Part shown: positions 24,901 through 33,959 of the stretch, piece by piece | Numbering within the stretch: position 1 is the stretch's first letter | Layout of the letters: each line of letters begins with the position of its first letter | Source: DATFDN01 sp963830565 | Lineage (GTDB): Bacteria > Pseudomonadota > Alphaproteobacteria > Acetobacterales > Acetobacteraceae | Direction: 5' to 3' | Length of the DNA stretch: 64,000 bases | Assembly: GCA_963830565.1 (NCBI GenBank) | Contig: CAWHMO010000009.1 | Location: 1 to 64,000, forward strand | The notes under the pieces: generated by a model | What the model was told of the DNA's origin: nothing | What the model saw: only the letters and a program-made list of their open reading frames with translations | Databases searched by the model: none | Translations under genes and position numbers: made by a program

Positions 24901-25172
24901 CCGCCAAGCGCGTCGTCATCAGCGGCCGCGTCCAGGGCGTGGGCTATCGCGACTGGATGGCGGCCCGCGCCCGCGCCCTCGGCCTCGACGGCTGGGTCCG
25001 CAACCGCCCCGACGGCACGGTGGAGGCGCTGGTGGCCGGCGAGGCCGATGCGGTCGAGGAGTTGTTGCGCCGATGCCGGCGCGGACCGCGTCTGGCCGAG
25101 GTGTCGATCATCGTCGAGGAACTGGCTGAGCCGCCCGGCGAGCCGGGGTTCGTGCGGGTGCTGGATGTGTAA
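24897..25172 (+). CDS. acyP: Acylphosphatase
   Basis: A 91-aa alpha/beta protein that hydrolyses carboxyl-phosphate bonds. It carries the phosphate-binding loop GRVQGVGYRDW with the catalytic arginine (GRVQGVGYR) and the catalytic asparagine in GWVRNRPDGTVE. ATGA overlap with the ATP12 gene shows coupling. A perfect 23-bp palindrome follows 2 bp after the stop and probably ends the transcript. Confidence 0.95.
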   Translation: MTAKRVVISGRVQGVGYRDWMAARARALGLDGWVRNRPDGTVEALVAGEADAVEELLRRCRRGPRLAEVSIIVEELAEPPGEPGFVRVLDV

Positions 25173-25174
25173 TT

Positions 25175-25222
25175 CCCTCACCCCGACCCTCTCCCGCAAG
25201 CGGGAGAGGGTCGGGGTGAGGG
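25175..25222. repeat. Perfect 23-bp inverted repeat (REP-like, possible bidirectional terminator)
   Basis: The arms 25175-25197 and 25200-25222 are exact complements around an AA loop. The arm begins CCCTCACCCCGACCCTCTCC. It lies between convergent genes. Related C/G-rich palindromes occur at 30787-30875 and 37896-37930, which suggests a dispersed family. Confidence 0.85.
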
Positions 25223-25239
25223 CTGAGCGTGTTTCAGGA

Positions 25240-26115
25240 CTAGCCGCGCCAGACCTGGTCGAAGAACCGGCCGATCTCCTCCGCCGCCCGATCCGGGTCT
25301 TCCCGATGCGGGAAATGGCCGACCCCGGGCAAGGCCGCGAAATCGAGATCGGCGAAGGTCTCGCCCAGCGTGTCGCCCCAGGCCGAGGGCAGCACCGCGC
25401 TGTCGCCCCAACGCACGCGCGCCGGCACCGTGATCCTCGGCAACTCCGGCCTCTCTCCGCGCATAGCCGCGAGACGGGCGGCGTTCTGGCTGATGTACCA
25501 GTTGAAACCGCCTTGCAAATTGCCGGGGCGCATGAAGTTCTCGACCCAGGGATCGAGCGCTGCGTCCACCCATTCCTGGCGCACCGACCAGTGGCGGAGG
25601 AAGTGCTCGAAGTAGAGGTGGCACGTGTCGCGCGAGGCACCGACCAGCCGCGCCGCCCAGGGCAATTGGTGGAAGTTCTGATACCAGACCTCCCGCACAT
25701 GCCCGGCTTCGATCCAGCGGCGTCCGATGCCCGGATGCGGACAGTCAAAGCAGAACACGCCGGCGATGCGCGTGGGGGCGCGGCGAGCCATTTCTTGTGA
25801 AACCATCGCGCTGATGTCGTGTCCGACCAGTCCGACCCGCTCGATCCCGAGCGCATCGAGCAGCGCCAGCATGTCGGAGGCCAGCACCGGCGAGCCCGCG
25901 CCGGTGGATTGGCGATCGCCGTCCGGCTTGTCACTCTCGCCGAAGCCGCGGAAATCCGGAGCTATCACCTCGAACCGGCCGGCCAGGCGCTGCATCACCG
26001 GCTCCCAGGTCCACCAGAACTCCGGCCAGCCATGCATCAGCAGCAAGGGTGGGCCGGAGCCGAGGCGAGCGATATGCAGCTCGACACCATTGGCCAGGAC
26101 GCGTGCGTGATCCAT
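25240..26115 (-). CDS. Alpha/beta hydrolase, epoxide hydrolase/dehalogenase-like
   Basis: A 291-aa cytoplasmic alpha/beta-hydrolase. The oxyanion motif HGWPEFWWTW and the nucleophile elbow VGHDISA have aspartate in place of serine, as in epoxide hydrolases and haloalkane dehalogenases. The catalytic histidine fits GVGHFPHRED near the C-terminus. The substrate is unknown. It is divergent from the FUSC gene and convergent with acyP across the 23-bp palindrome. Confidence 0.85.
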   Translation of the reverse strand: MDHARVLANGVELHIARLGSGPPLLLMHGWPEFWWTWEPVMQRLAGRFEVIAPDFRGFGESDKPDGDRQSTGAGSPVLASDMLALLDALGIERVGLVGHDISAMVSQEMARRAPTRIAGVFCFDCPHPGIGRRWIEAGHVREVWYQNFHQLPWAARLVGASRDTCHLYFEHFLRHWSVRQEWVDAALDPWVENFMRPGNLQGGFNWYISQNAARLAAMRGERPELPRITVPARVRWGDSAVLPSAWGDTLGETFADLDFAALPGVGHFPHREDPDRAAEEIGRFFDQVWRG

Positions 26116-26254
26116 GCAGGCACTCTAGATACTTCCAAAGCGGCAGGCCAGGAAGGGAGGCAATGACCGAGTTGGGGCAAACCATCCGGGTTGCCGCTCC
26201 CATGGCATTCCGCCCCGCTTGACGGCAGCCCTCCGAGGAGGCTGCTTCGGATGC

Positions 26255-27250
26255 ATGTGGAAGCCGCCGTGGTTGATCGGAGCGGCCCCGTCCTGGCTGG
26301 CGCCTTGGCGGCAGGCGGTCCGCATGACCGTAGCGGCGGTACTCGCATATTCCTGCACGACGCTGTTCGGCCTGCCGGAAGGCTACTGGGCGGTCATCAC
26401 CTGCCTGGTGGTCGTGCAGGGCAATCTTGGGGGGACGCTCGACGCCGGGATGTCGCGGCTGTACGGCACGATGGTCGGTGCGCTGTTCGGGAGCTTGGGC
26501 GCCTGGATGCGGGCGCGAACGGCGATCCCGGTGGTCGCCATCCTGCTCGCGGTGATCCTGCCCGCTTCGCTGATGGCCGCGGCAAAGCCGAAGTTCCGCC
26601 TGGCACCGGTCACGGCTGGCTTGGTTCTGCTGGTGTTTACACCCGGGGGCGCCCCACTCGGGATGGCATTCAATCGAGTGGCCGAAATCGCCGTCGGCAG
26701 CGTGATTGGCGTGCTCACCGCATTGCTGGTCCTGCCCGGCCGCGGTGCCGCCGCGCTGCACCAACACGCCGCCGCCGCCCTCGTCGCGCTGGGCGAACAG
26801 GCACGCTCCTATCTGACCGGGACCGGTGCGGAGCCGTTCGACAAACGCATCCAGGTCGCGATCGACCGGGCACAGACCGCCTGCACGGAGGCGATGCGCG
26901 AGCGCGCCGTGCATCTGGCCGGCGGCCCGCCGCCCGAGCCGTTGATGCGCACGTTGCGCCGGCTGCGCACCGATGTCGCGCTGCTCGGCCGGGCGATGTC
27001 GGTCGGTCCCGCAAGGCAGGAGGGCGAGCGTCTGGGTGATGCACTGGTCGAATGGTTCGCCGCCACCGGGCATGCGCTGCAAATCGGGAGCATCCCACCT
27101 GACCTGGCCGCGGTGAAGGAGGCGAGCGCCACCGTGGCGCCGGAAACCGCGCTCGGCTTTGCGCTCCTCGTCCTGGACCGCGATCTGGAGGAGTTGCGGG
27201 ACCGGCTGGCTGAACGTGCTACGCGGGATGGCAACCCATCCATTGCATAG
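26255..27250 (+). CDS. FUSC-family membrane protein (aromatic acid exporter-like)
   Basis: About 331 aa. The N-terminal half has five to six hydrophobic helices (RMTVAAVLAYSCTTLFGLPE, YWAVITCLVVVQ, LYGTMVGALFGSLGAWM and others) of the fusaric-acid-resistance/aromatic-acid-exporter type. The C-terminal half is a soluble helical domain. No periplasmic adaptor gene sits nearby. The start MWKPPW was taken because GAGGAGG lies upstream; a TTG at 26219 would add 12 residues. Confidence 0.78.
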   Translation: MWKPPWLIGAAPSWLAPWRQAVRMTVAAVLAYSCTTLFGLPEGYWAVITCLVVVQGNLGGTLDAGMSRLYGTMVGALFGSLGAWMRARTAIPVVAILLAVILPASLMAAAKPKFRLAPVTAGLVLLVFTPGGAPLGMAFNRVAEIAVGSVIGVLTALLVLPGRGAAALHQHAAAALVALGEQARSYLTGTGAEPFDKRIQVAIDRAQTACTEAMRERAVHLAGGPPPEPLMRTLRRLRTDVALLGRAMSVGPARQEGERLGDALVEWFAATGHALQIGSIPPDLAAVKEASATVAPETALGFALLVLDRDLEELRDRLAERATRDGNPSIA

Positions 27251-27290
27251 GCTAGTACTCCCTATCGGTGAACGATGAGTCGCTGAAACC

Positions 27291-27411
27291 GTCATCGCGA
27301 GGCGCGCAGCGCCGAGGCGATCCAGGCCCGCCGCACCATATCGCCCGCCTGGATCGCCCGCCGGATCGCCCGCCTGGATCGCCACGCCGCCAAGAGGCGG
27401 CTCGCGATGAC
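27291..27411. repeat. 121-bp palindromic repeat element (MITE/REP-like)
   Basis: The ends are a perfect 11-bp inverted repeat, GTCATCGCGAG at 27291-27301 and CTCGCGATGAC at 27401-27411. Inside lie inverted and direct copies of GGCGATCCAGGC/GCCTGGATCGCC. There is no coding capacity. It resembles the GTCATTGCGAGG-type dispersed repeats of many bacteria. Confidence 0.7.
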
Positions 27412-27479
27412 AGCCTCGGCGAGGCGTTTCACCGCTCAATGATTCCGGGTACTGAGCAGCTACCTTGGCACTGTTCTGC

Positions 27480-28830
27480 TGCGCGTTGATCAGCCGCTTT
27501 CGGCAGTGCGGCAACGTAGTTGGCGGCTTCGGCGGTGTGAACGGTCGGGCGACGAGCGCGCGGCGGACGTTCAGGGAGTGTGGGCCGCGGCGGTGAAGCG
27601 CCGGTCAGCTGCTTGTTTCCACGTGCATGCGGCGGCGCGCAGTCGCAGGTGCTGGAGGTAGGTGAAGGCATGCTGCTCATCAGCGCATGCCGGTTGAGAG
27701 CCCGGTCCATGTCGCCCCTCGAGCAGGCGCCGAGTCCGAGCGCCGTGCTTGAGCTGCTGGTGCGCCTGCTCGCACACCCAGCGCGCATCTTGACGGTTGC
27801 CGCGAGGTTGTCGCAGCACGTGCAGGAGGCTGATTGGTCGGCGTGGTATTTGCGCTCGCACGCTGCTCGCGCCAGTCACCGATCAGCCAGGCCTGCTTCG
27901 CCCGGCACGGGCTTGCCCTCGCGAACCGATCGACCATCGCGCTCGCGCACGCGCAGCGGCGCCACGAGCGCGGTGAGCGCGGCCTTGGAGCCGCGGCGCA
28001 GGAATCGGTCGCGCACGACATGCCGGCCAATGCGCTCGCTGCGTCCTGTCCGGGTCCGCACGCACCGGCGCTTGCGCAGGCGGCGCGCCCCGCATCCGGC
28101 CAGATCGCGGGCCTTGTTGGTAGACCTCTGCGTGCGCGGACTGCCACGGACCTGACGAGATCGCGGCACTCAAGCCTGCCGGAACGACGCGCTGATGCCC
28201 ATAGCCGGCATCGGTCAGGACGCAGAGCGCGAAGCGCGCGCTCGGCAGCGATGTCGGCGCGTCGATCCGGTCGAGCGCGATCTCGGGCACTTGGTCTGGG
28301 CGTCGCGCGCCGCCTCCGGCACGCACCGGCGGACACTGCCGCCGGATCGTCGCTCGCAGGAGCTCGGCCGGAACAAGCGCAAGCTGACGGGGATCGGCAC
28401 CTCGCCGCAGCGCGGCTCAGCGTACCAGCGACTCAGTCGCCGTTGCCACCGCGCCGCAATACTGGGCCGCGACCCCGGCCGAGATCGTGCCGTTCTCGAG
28501 CTCGCCGTGGCGTCCGACGACCGCAGCACGGCGCGGTCATTGCCGCCGACCAGTGCGTCGGCGCGTCGGCCGCGCCGCCCAGCGCGCATCGATCCCGGCC
28601 GGACGCTGACGAAGCTGCGCTGCCGTGGCGCGCAGCTCAGCCGAGTCGCAATCGCCTGCACGCTCTGCGGGCTGTCGGGCGCAACAGGCCTGCGCACGTG
28701 ACGGCCCAGTGCGCAGCGTGCTGCGCGCCCATCACTCGAGGAACGGCGTAGCCAGCGATCAAGCCAGTCGCCCGGCACGCGGATCGGCACGCCATTCAGC
28801 TGATTCCAGCATGTAACGCGCTCTCGAGGC
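27480..28830 (-). pseudogene. IS701-family transposase remnant, multiply frameshifted
   Basis: Pieces of an IS701-type DDE transposase can be followed on the minus strand in all three frames. They run from GEVPIPVSLRL, through the core EIALDRIDAPTSLPSARF followed by LCVLTDAGYGHQRVVPAGLS (the conserved strand with a DDE aspartate), to WVCEQAHQQLKHG and LQHLRL near the C-terminus. Many frame changes and stops separate them, so the copy is dead. The ends are approximate and I could not find terminal inverted repeats. Unlike the single-base breaks elsewhere in the window, this looks like true decay. Confidence 0.72.
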
Positions 28831-28894
28831 AACGACGCCAATACTAGTCTCTCTTAATTCCACCGCGATGATAGTGGTCCATCGGCAAAACAGC

Positions 28895-29161
28895 ATGAGC
28901 GATCTCTACGACACCGACATTCTGACCTGATCCGAACAGCATGCCGCATTGCTGCGCCGGATCGCTGCCGGCGAGCGTATCAACAAGGCCGACCTCGACT
29001 GGCCGACTATCATCGAGGAGATCGAGAGCGTGGGACGCGAGCAGTTGCACGCCGTTGCTCGCGCGCTTCGGGCGTTACCCGAGACGATCGACGGCCAGCC
29101 GCCTTTGCCGATACCGACGAGTTGCCCGGTGACGCTCGAAGAGCCGCTGAGCGACGAATAA
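28895..29161 (+). pseudogene. DUF29-family protein, broken by a stop and an internal deletion
   Basis: The frame begins MSDLYDTDILT, meets TGA at 28928-28930 where the family normally has Trp, and continues SEQHAALLRRIAAGERINKA and IIEEIESVGREQLHAV. It then jumps directly to the C-terminal family motif RALPETIDGQPPLPIPTSCP. Roughly 65 central residues of a normal DUF29 protein (about 150 aa) are missing. The function of the family is unknown. It lies beside the IS701 remnant, 8 bp from the convergent serA stop. Confidence 0.75.
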
Positions 29162-29169
29162 CGCCGCGC

Positions 29170-30756
29170 TCAGAATGCGAGCGACGTCGCCTGCATCACC
29201 AGCGGCAGGGTGCGCACCATCTCCAGCACCTCCTCCGGCACCGTCTCGTCCACCGACACAAGGCAGATCGCATCGCCCCCGGCCTGCGCCCGGCCGAGAT
29301 GGAAGGTCGCGATGTTGATGCCGGCGCCGGCCAAGGTCGCGCCGAAACGGCCGATGAAGCCCGGTTTGTCCTGATTGGTGACGTACAGCATGTGCGGAGC
29401 GAAGTCCGCCTCCACGCGAATCCCCTTGATTTCCACGATGCGCGGGCGCGCGCCCGCGAACAGCGTGCCGGCGACCGAGCGGGTGAGGCGGTCGGCCTCG
29501 ACCGTCACGCGCACCAATGTCTGGTACTCGCTCGGTCGGTCATGTACCGTCTCGGCCACCTCGATCCCGCGCTCGCGCGCCGCGATCGGGGCGTTCACCA
29601 TGTTGACGCCCTCCATGACCGGGGTCAGCAGCCCGGCCAGCACGGCGGCGGTCAGCGGTCGGTGGTTCAGCGAGGCCACGTGGCCTTCGTATTCGATCAC
29701 CACGCGCCGGATCACGCCTTCCTGGGCTCGCGTCAACTGTCCGGCGAAGGCGCCGAGCTGGCGCGACAATTCCATGTAAGGCTTGAGCCGCGGCGCGTCC
29801 TCGGCCGAGACCGACGGCATGTTGACCGCGTTCGCGACAGCGCCAGTCAGCAGGAAGTCGCTCATCTGCTCGGCCACTTGCAGCGCGACCTTCTCCTGCG
29901 CCTCGGCGGTCGCCGCGCCCAGATGCGGCGTGCAGACCACGTTCTCCAGCGCAAATAGGGGGCTGTCGGTCGCCGGCTCGGTCTCGAACACGTCGAGCGC
30001 GGCGCCGGCGACATGCTCGGCGCGGAGGGCATCGGCCAGCGCCGCCTCGTCGAGCAGGCCGCCGCGTGCGCAGTTGATGATGCGCACACCCTTCTTGGTG
30101 CGCCCGATGGCGTCGCGCGAGAGGATGTCGCGGGTGCTGTCGGTCAGCGGCGCATGGAGCGAGATGATGTCAGCGCGCGCCAGCAGCGCGTCCAGCTCCA
30201 CCTTCTCCACCCCCAGTTCGATGGCGCGCTTCTCCGACAGGAACGGGTCGTAGGCCAGCACCTTCATGTGCAGCCCGACGGCGCGCTCGGCGACGATCCC
30301 GCCGATATTGCCGCAGCCGATGAGCCCGAGCGTCTTGCCGGTCAGCTCGACGCCCATGAAGCGGTTCTTCTCCCACTTGCCCGCGCGCGTGGAGGCGGAG
30401 GCTTCCGGGATCTGCCGCGCCAGGGCGAACATCATGGCGATGGCGTGCTCGGCGGTGGTGATCGCGTTGCCGTGCGGCGTGTTCATCACCACCACGCCGC
30501 GCGCGGTGGCCGCGCGCACGTCGACATTGTCCACGCCGATGCCGGCGCGGCCGACGACCTTGAGATTCGCCGCGACGTCCAGCAACTCGCGCGTGACCTT
30601 GGTGGCGGAGCGGATGGCGAGGCCGTCATAGGGGCCGATGATGTCGCGCAATTCGGCGGGCGACAGTCCCGGCCGCAGATCGGCCGCGACGCCCCGCGCG
30701 GTGAAGATGGCGACCGCGGCTGGGGAGAGCTTGTCGGAGATGAGGACTTTGGGCAT
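29170..30756 (-). CDS. serA: D-3-phosphoglycerate dehydrogenase (SerA)
   Basis: Oxidises 3-phosphoglycerate to 3-phosphohydroxypyruvate, the first step of serine synthesis. The 528-aa product is the long form: catalytic and Rossmann domains (GLIGCGNIGGIVAERAVGL near residue 147; INCARGGLLDEAAL; the HLGAAT catalytic segment), then an allosteric-substrate-binding domain (about 320-450) and a C-terminal ACT domain (MLYVTNQDKPGFIGRFG) that senses serine. It follows serC in the same direction across a 123-bp gap with a repeat. Feedback inhibition by serine is expected from the ACT domain. Confidence 0.96.
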   Translation of the reverse strand: MPKVLISDKLSPAAVAIFTARGVAADLRPGLSPAELRDIIGPYDGLAIRSATKVTRELLDVAANLKVVGRAGIGVDNVDVRAATARGVVVMNTPHGNAITTAEHAIAMMFALARQIPEASASTRAGKWEKNRFMGVELTGKTLGLIGCGNIGGIVAERAVGLHMKVLAYDPFLSEKRAIELGVEKVELDALLARADIISLHAPLTDSTRDILSRDAIGRTKKGVRIINCARGGLLDEAALADALRAEHVAGAALDVFETEPATDSPLFALENVVCTPHLGAATAEAQEKVALQVAEQMSDFLLTGAVANAVNMPSVSAEDAPRLKPYMELSRQLGAFAGQLTRAQEGVIRRVVIEYEGHVASLNHRPLTAAVLAGLLTPVMEGVNMVNAPIAARERGIEVAETVHDRPSEYQTLVRVTVEADRLTRSVAGTLFAGARPRIVEIKGIRVEADFAPHMLYVTNQDKPGFIGRFGATLAGAGINIATFHLGRAQAGGDAICLVSVDETVPEEVLEMVRTLPLVMQATSLAF

Positions 30757-30786
30757 GGGGAGTTCCGCCGGATTCTTTGTGGCCGA

Positions 30787-30875
30787 CCCTCCCCCGGCTC
30801 CTCCCACAAGGGGAAGGGAGAGGCAGGCGGCGCCGTTGCGAGCCCCCTCCCCTTGCGGGAGGGGATTGGGAGAGG
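30787..30875. repeat. GC-rich REP-like palindromes between serC and serA
   Basis: Two inverted, imperfect copies of a CCCTCCCC...GGGGAGGG palindrome sit around a central GC-rich spacer. They are related to the 25175-25222 element and may attenuate or stabilise the serC-serA transcript. Confidence 0.55.
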
Positions 30876-30879
30876 GGTG

Positions 30880-32029
30880 TTACTCCGCGGCTTTCCGGCC
30901 GGCGGTCGCGACCTGCGCGAAGGCCCAGTCGAGCCAGGGCAGGAGCGCGCGAATGTCCGCCGTCTCCACCGTCGCGCCGCCCCAGACGCGCAAGCCGGGC
31001 GGAGCGTCGCGGTAGGCGCCGATGTCGTAGGCGACTCCCTCCGTATCGAGCAGCGCGGCGATGGCCTTGGCGCAGCCGGGAGGATCGACGCGCAGGCAGA
31101 TCGACGTGCAGGAGCGCGTCGCCGGGTCTTCGGCGAGGAAGTCGGCCCAGCGCGTGCGCGCGACCCACTCGACGACGGCGGCGAGGTTGGCCTCGCTGCG
31201 CGCGATCAGCCCGCCGAGACCGCCCGCCTGCTCGGCCCAGCGCAGCCCGTCCAGCGCATCCTCGGCGCAGAGCATCGAGGGAGTGTTGATCGTCTCCCCC
31301 TTGAAGATGCCCTCGATCAGCTTGCTTGCCTTGGTGAGGCGGAAGATCTTCGGCATCGGCCAGGGCGGCGTGTAGCTCTCGAGCCGGGCGACGGCGCGCG
31401 GCGACAGCGCGAGCATCCCGTGCGCCGCCTCGCCCCCCAGCACCTTTTGCCAGGACCACGTGACAACATCCAGCCTGTCCCAGGGCAGCTCCATCGCGAA
31501 CGCCGCCGAGGTGGCGTCGCAGATCACCAGACCCTCGCGCGCCGGCGCAATCCAGTCGCCGTCGCGAAAGCGCACGCCGGACGTGGTGCCGTTCCAGGTC
31601 AGCACAACGTCGCGCGCGAAATCGACCGCCCCAAGGTCGGGCAGCTTTCCGTATGGCGCGGACAGCACCCGCGCATCCCCTGAGACGGAGCTGCTTGACG
31701 ACATCATTCGCCCAGCCCTCCGAAAAGCTCTCATAGGCGAGCACATCGACCCCGCGCGCGCCGAGCAGCGACCACAACGCCATCTCGATCGCCCCGGTGT
31801 CGGACGCGGGCACGATGCCCAGCCGCCAGTCGGCCGGCATCCCGAGGATGGCGCGCGACCGCTCGATCACCTCGGCCAGCCGCGCCTTGGGCGCGGCGGC
31901 ACGATGGCTGCGGCCGAAATGCGCGCCGCGCAGCGCGTCGAGCGTGAAGCCGGGACGTTTGGCGCAGGGACCGGAGGAGAAATTGGGGTTGGCCGGACGG
32001 ATGTCCGGTTTCGCGGCGAGACCCGCCAT
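30880..32029 (-). pseudogene. serC: Phosphoserine aminotransferase (SerC), one frameshift
   Basis: PLP enzyme of serine synthesis, second step after SerA. The N-terminal frame has RPANPNFSSGPCAKRPGF and GIVPASDTGAIEMALWSLLG. The second frame resumes at ARVLSAPYGKLPDL and contains the PLP-lysine segment VVTWSWQKVLGGEAAHGM. Removing one base from the C4 run at 31677-31680 joins them into about 382 aa, the normal length of this alphaproteobacterial SerC type. Because serine prototrophy would depend on it, a consensus error is likely. The transposon at 32133 ends about 100 bp upstream of the ATG and may have displaced its promoter. Confidence 0.88.
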
Positions 32030-32134
32030 GTCAGGCTCTCCCTTTCAGAAGAGAAGCGCCCCGGTGGGGGGGCGTGGCCCGGCGCCGCGTTTAGGGCCTG
32101 GCGGCAGCCCGCGTCAAGCCGCTGTCCTGCCGGG

Positions 32135-32155
32135 TAGTGTCTCAGTTTGAATTTT
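32135..32155 (+). repeat. Left terminal inverted repeat of the transposon
   Basis: Begins TAGTGTCTCAGTTTGAATTT. It is an exact 21-bp inverted match to 36375-36395. One more base outward differs (G versus A), then GG is shared. Confidence 0.85.
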
Positions 32156-32184
32156 CCATAATTTAGACTAGGCCATGCACGGCA

Positions 32185-32811
32185 TCAGACTGGCGGATCA
32201 GCCGTTTTTCGCTCCTTTAGCATACCGGGTAGGGTGAATGCGTACGTCAGAAACATTTCGGTAAAAGCGTGCAGAGACCTGGCTTCGGCCTCACTGAATG
32301 GCTCCTCTTCGTGGGCGGCATCGTTTCCAAGATCGCGAATTTCGTGTGCCCACTCTTTCATGGCCGGCGTAATCCCGAGTTCCTGCGGCAGAGCGTCGAT
32401 GCGCTTCTGAAGCATGCCTTTCCCTTCGGGGTGGATGCGCTTCAGCGCCACATCCAGCGACTTACGAAACATAGTGCCTGCCGCGTCATAGTTCCTGCGG
32501 CGCAGGCCATCAAACCCTTGAAGAAAGAAGTTGCGACTGTTATCTGGCAGATGCTTGGGGGCACTTGGTACTTTCGCTTTCGGCCATGTTCCTACCAGGT
32601 ATGGCGGGTTTGTCTGCCCGTTCGCTTGAACCCAGCCTATAATCTCGTGCCCACGATACCTTGCTACAACTCCGTTCTGGCAACAACCACATTGTAGAAG
32701 CAGGATATGCTCGGAGCGGTTGATGTCGCACGCCATATAATAGCTGCCGTAAAAGGCGACTTTTTCCGTACCGCAATAAGGGCAATCTAACGGAACCTGG
32801 ACCATGCGCAT
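32185..32811 (-). CDS. DUF4145 domain-containing protein (transposon cargo)
   Basis: A 208-aa protein. The N-terminus carries two zinc-ribbon-like knuckles, CPYCG near residue 9 and CGCC near 40. The C-terminal half is a helical DUF4145 domain with RNYDAAGTMFRKSLDVALK and RDLGNDAAHEEEPFS (the conserved N-D-A-A-H). DUF4145 occurs alone and fused to restriction and other defence enzymes; its biochemical role is not established. GC content is lower than that of chromosomal neighbours. It is the last gene before the left inverted repeat. Confidence 0.8.
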   Translation of the reverse strand: MRMVQVPLDCPYCGTEKVAFYGSYYMACDINRSEHILLLQCGCCQNGVVARYRGHEIIGWVQANGQTNPPYLVGTWPKAKVPSAPKHLPDNSRNFFLQGFDGLRRRNYDAAGTMFRKSLDVALKRIHPEGKGMLQKRIDALPQELGITPAMKEWAHEIRDLGNDAAHEEEPFSEAEARSLHAFTEMFLTYAFTLPGMLKERKTADPPV

Positions 32812-33019
32812 TTATCCCTACGGTCATGTGATTGAGACGACATTGGGAGGCGACAGAGCTAACAGCTCAAAAGCGGAAGCAATCTTTGATCGCTATGCGG
32901 CGCTCCCGTCCAAAGAGGAGCGTGAAGCATTCGTGTTGGCGTTGATTGCAGAGCTTCTTGTAAGCCATGCGCGTCTGAGCGGGCGGTTGCATACGGAGTT
33001 GATCCGAGTGCATTCCTAA
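32804..33019 (+). CDS. Possible small protein, transposon cargo
   Basis: A 71-aa frame on the plus strand, MRIYPYGHVIETT then an amphipathic-looking helix EREAFVLALIAELLVSHARL. Its ATG lies in the palindrome ATGCGCAT (32804-32811) that also holds the divergent start of the DUF4145 gene. I recognise no family and no strong ribosome site. It could be chance. Confidence 0.3.
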   Translation: MRIYPYGHVIETTLGGDRANSSKAEAIFDRYAALPSKEEREAFVLALIAELLVSHARLSGRLHTELIRVHS

Positions 33020-33911
33020 CGAATAATGCTGGCCGATGCGCCTGTCCGAGGCTTATAGGGGCCACGCGGCTTCGGCGGCTCAGCCTGTGCATCAATCAAC
33101 CCCATCACATCCTCCATGCTCCAAAGCCGGTCGGACACGCCAGCCGCCATCGCTGGGCTGACCCGAAGCGTCTTGTGAATGCGAACAAAGTTGTACCAAA
33201 CCGTGTAGAGCGCCACCATGTCAGCGTGCGCTTCGGCCTTTTTCGAGAACGCATTGGTAAGCCGCGTGAACCGCCGCATGGACATGCGCATCGTGAGGTT
33301 CTGACGCTCGGCGTAGCTGGTGCTGACGTGCTTCGGATCGGGGCGCCCTTCCACGCGGGTCTTCTTGATCCCGGTGCATTCGGCGGGGCTGTAGCGGCCC
33401 GGCGGATGCGGCGTCTCGCCGTACATTTTCACGAGCTGGGCGTAGTCCACATCCGCACCGAAAGCGCCTTCGATCGCGTCCAGATATGCCTTGTGACCGT
33501 CCGTCGTGAGCTGCACGCGATTGGCTAGGCGTGAGGCCACGTCCTGCATGAACTCGCTCGCGTAGCCCGCGTCACGGCCGTCCACAAGGTAGGACACGAT
33601 CAGTTTGAAATCGGCGTCTAGGGTCGTCCACGTCCAGATATCGCCGGCTTGTTCCGGGGCTGCCTTGGCGCTCGCGACATTCCGGGCCTTTGCGTAGCAG
33701 AACGCCCAGATTTCATCGCACCGGACCCGCTTGGAGCGGACGTCGCGCACGTTCTGTCATGGAAGGCTTCGCAGGTTTTCCCGGCATCCTCCAACAGCGT
33801 CGCCACCGTGTTGATGGACACGTCCGCCACGCGGGAGACCGACTGCATGGACGATCCCTCACAGAGCAGTGAGAGGATTTGGGCGCGCGTGGCGGCGGGG
33901 AGCTTGTTCAT
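33016..33911 (-). pseudogene. IS1-like family transposase, one frameshift
   Basis: DDE transposase with an N-terminal helix-turn-helix (MNKLPAATRAQILSLLCEGS, DVSINTVATLLEDAGK). The catalytic core has CDEIWAFCYAKARNV, WTTLDADFKLIVSYLVDGRD, VQLTTDGHKAYLDAI and the late YAERQNLTMRMSMRRFTRL, in the DEIW/TDG/ERQNL order of IS1-type enzymes. Adding one base near 33751-33755 joins the two frames into about 298 aa. A -1 ribosomal frameshift is conceivable because IS1 uses one, but the local GACAGAACG is not a good slippery site. The longer 33923 start adds MMRS. It lies inside the inverted repeats with six other genes. Confidence 0.82.
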
Positions 33912-33959
33912 GCTTCGCATCATATGATGTTAATGCTTACCGCCGAGCATAATTTCAGG

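Noticed and set aside
28928..28930. In-frame TGA of the DUF29 gene as a second selenocysteine codon
   Set aside because: The family has Trp here, no hairpin of SECIS type follows, and the gene also lacks its middle section. A nonsense mutation is the simpler reading.
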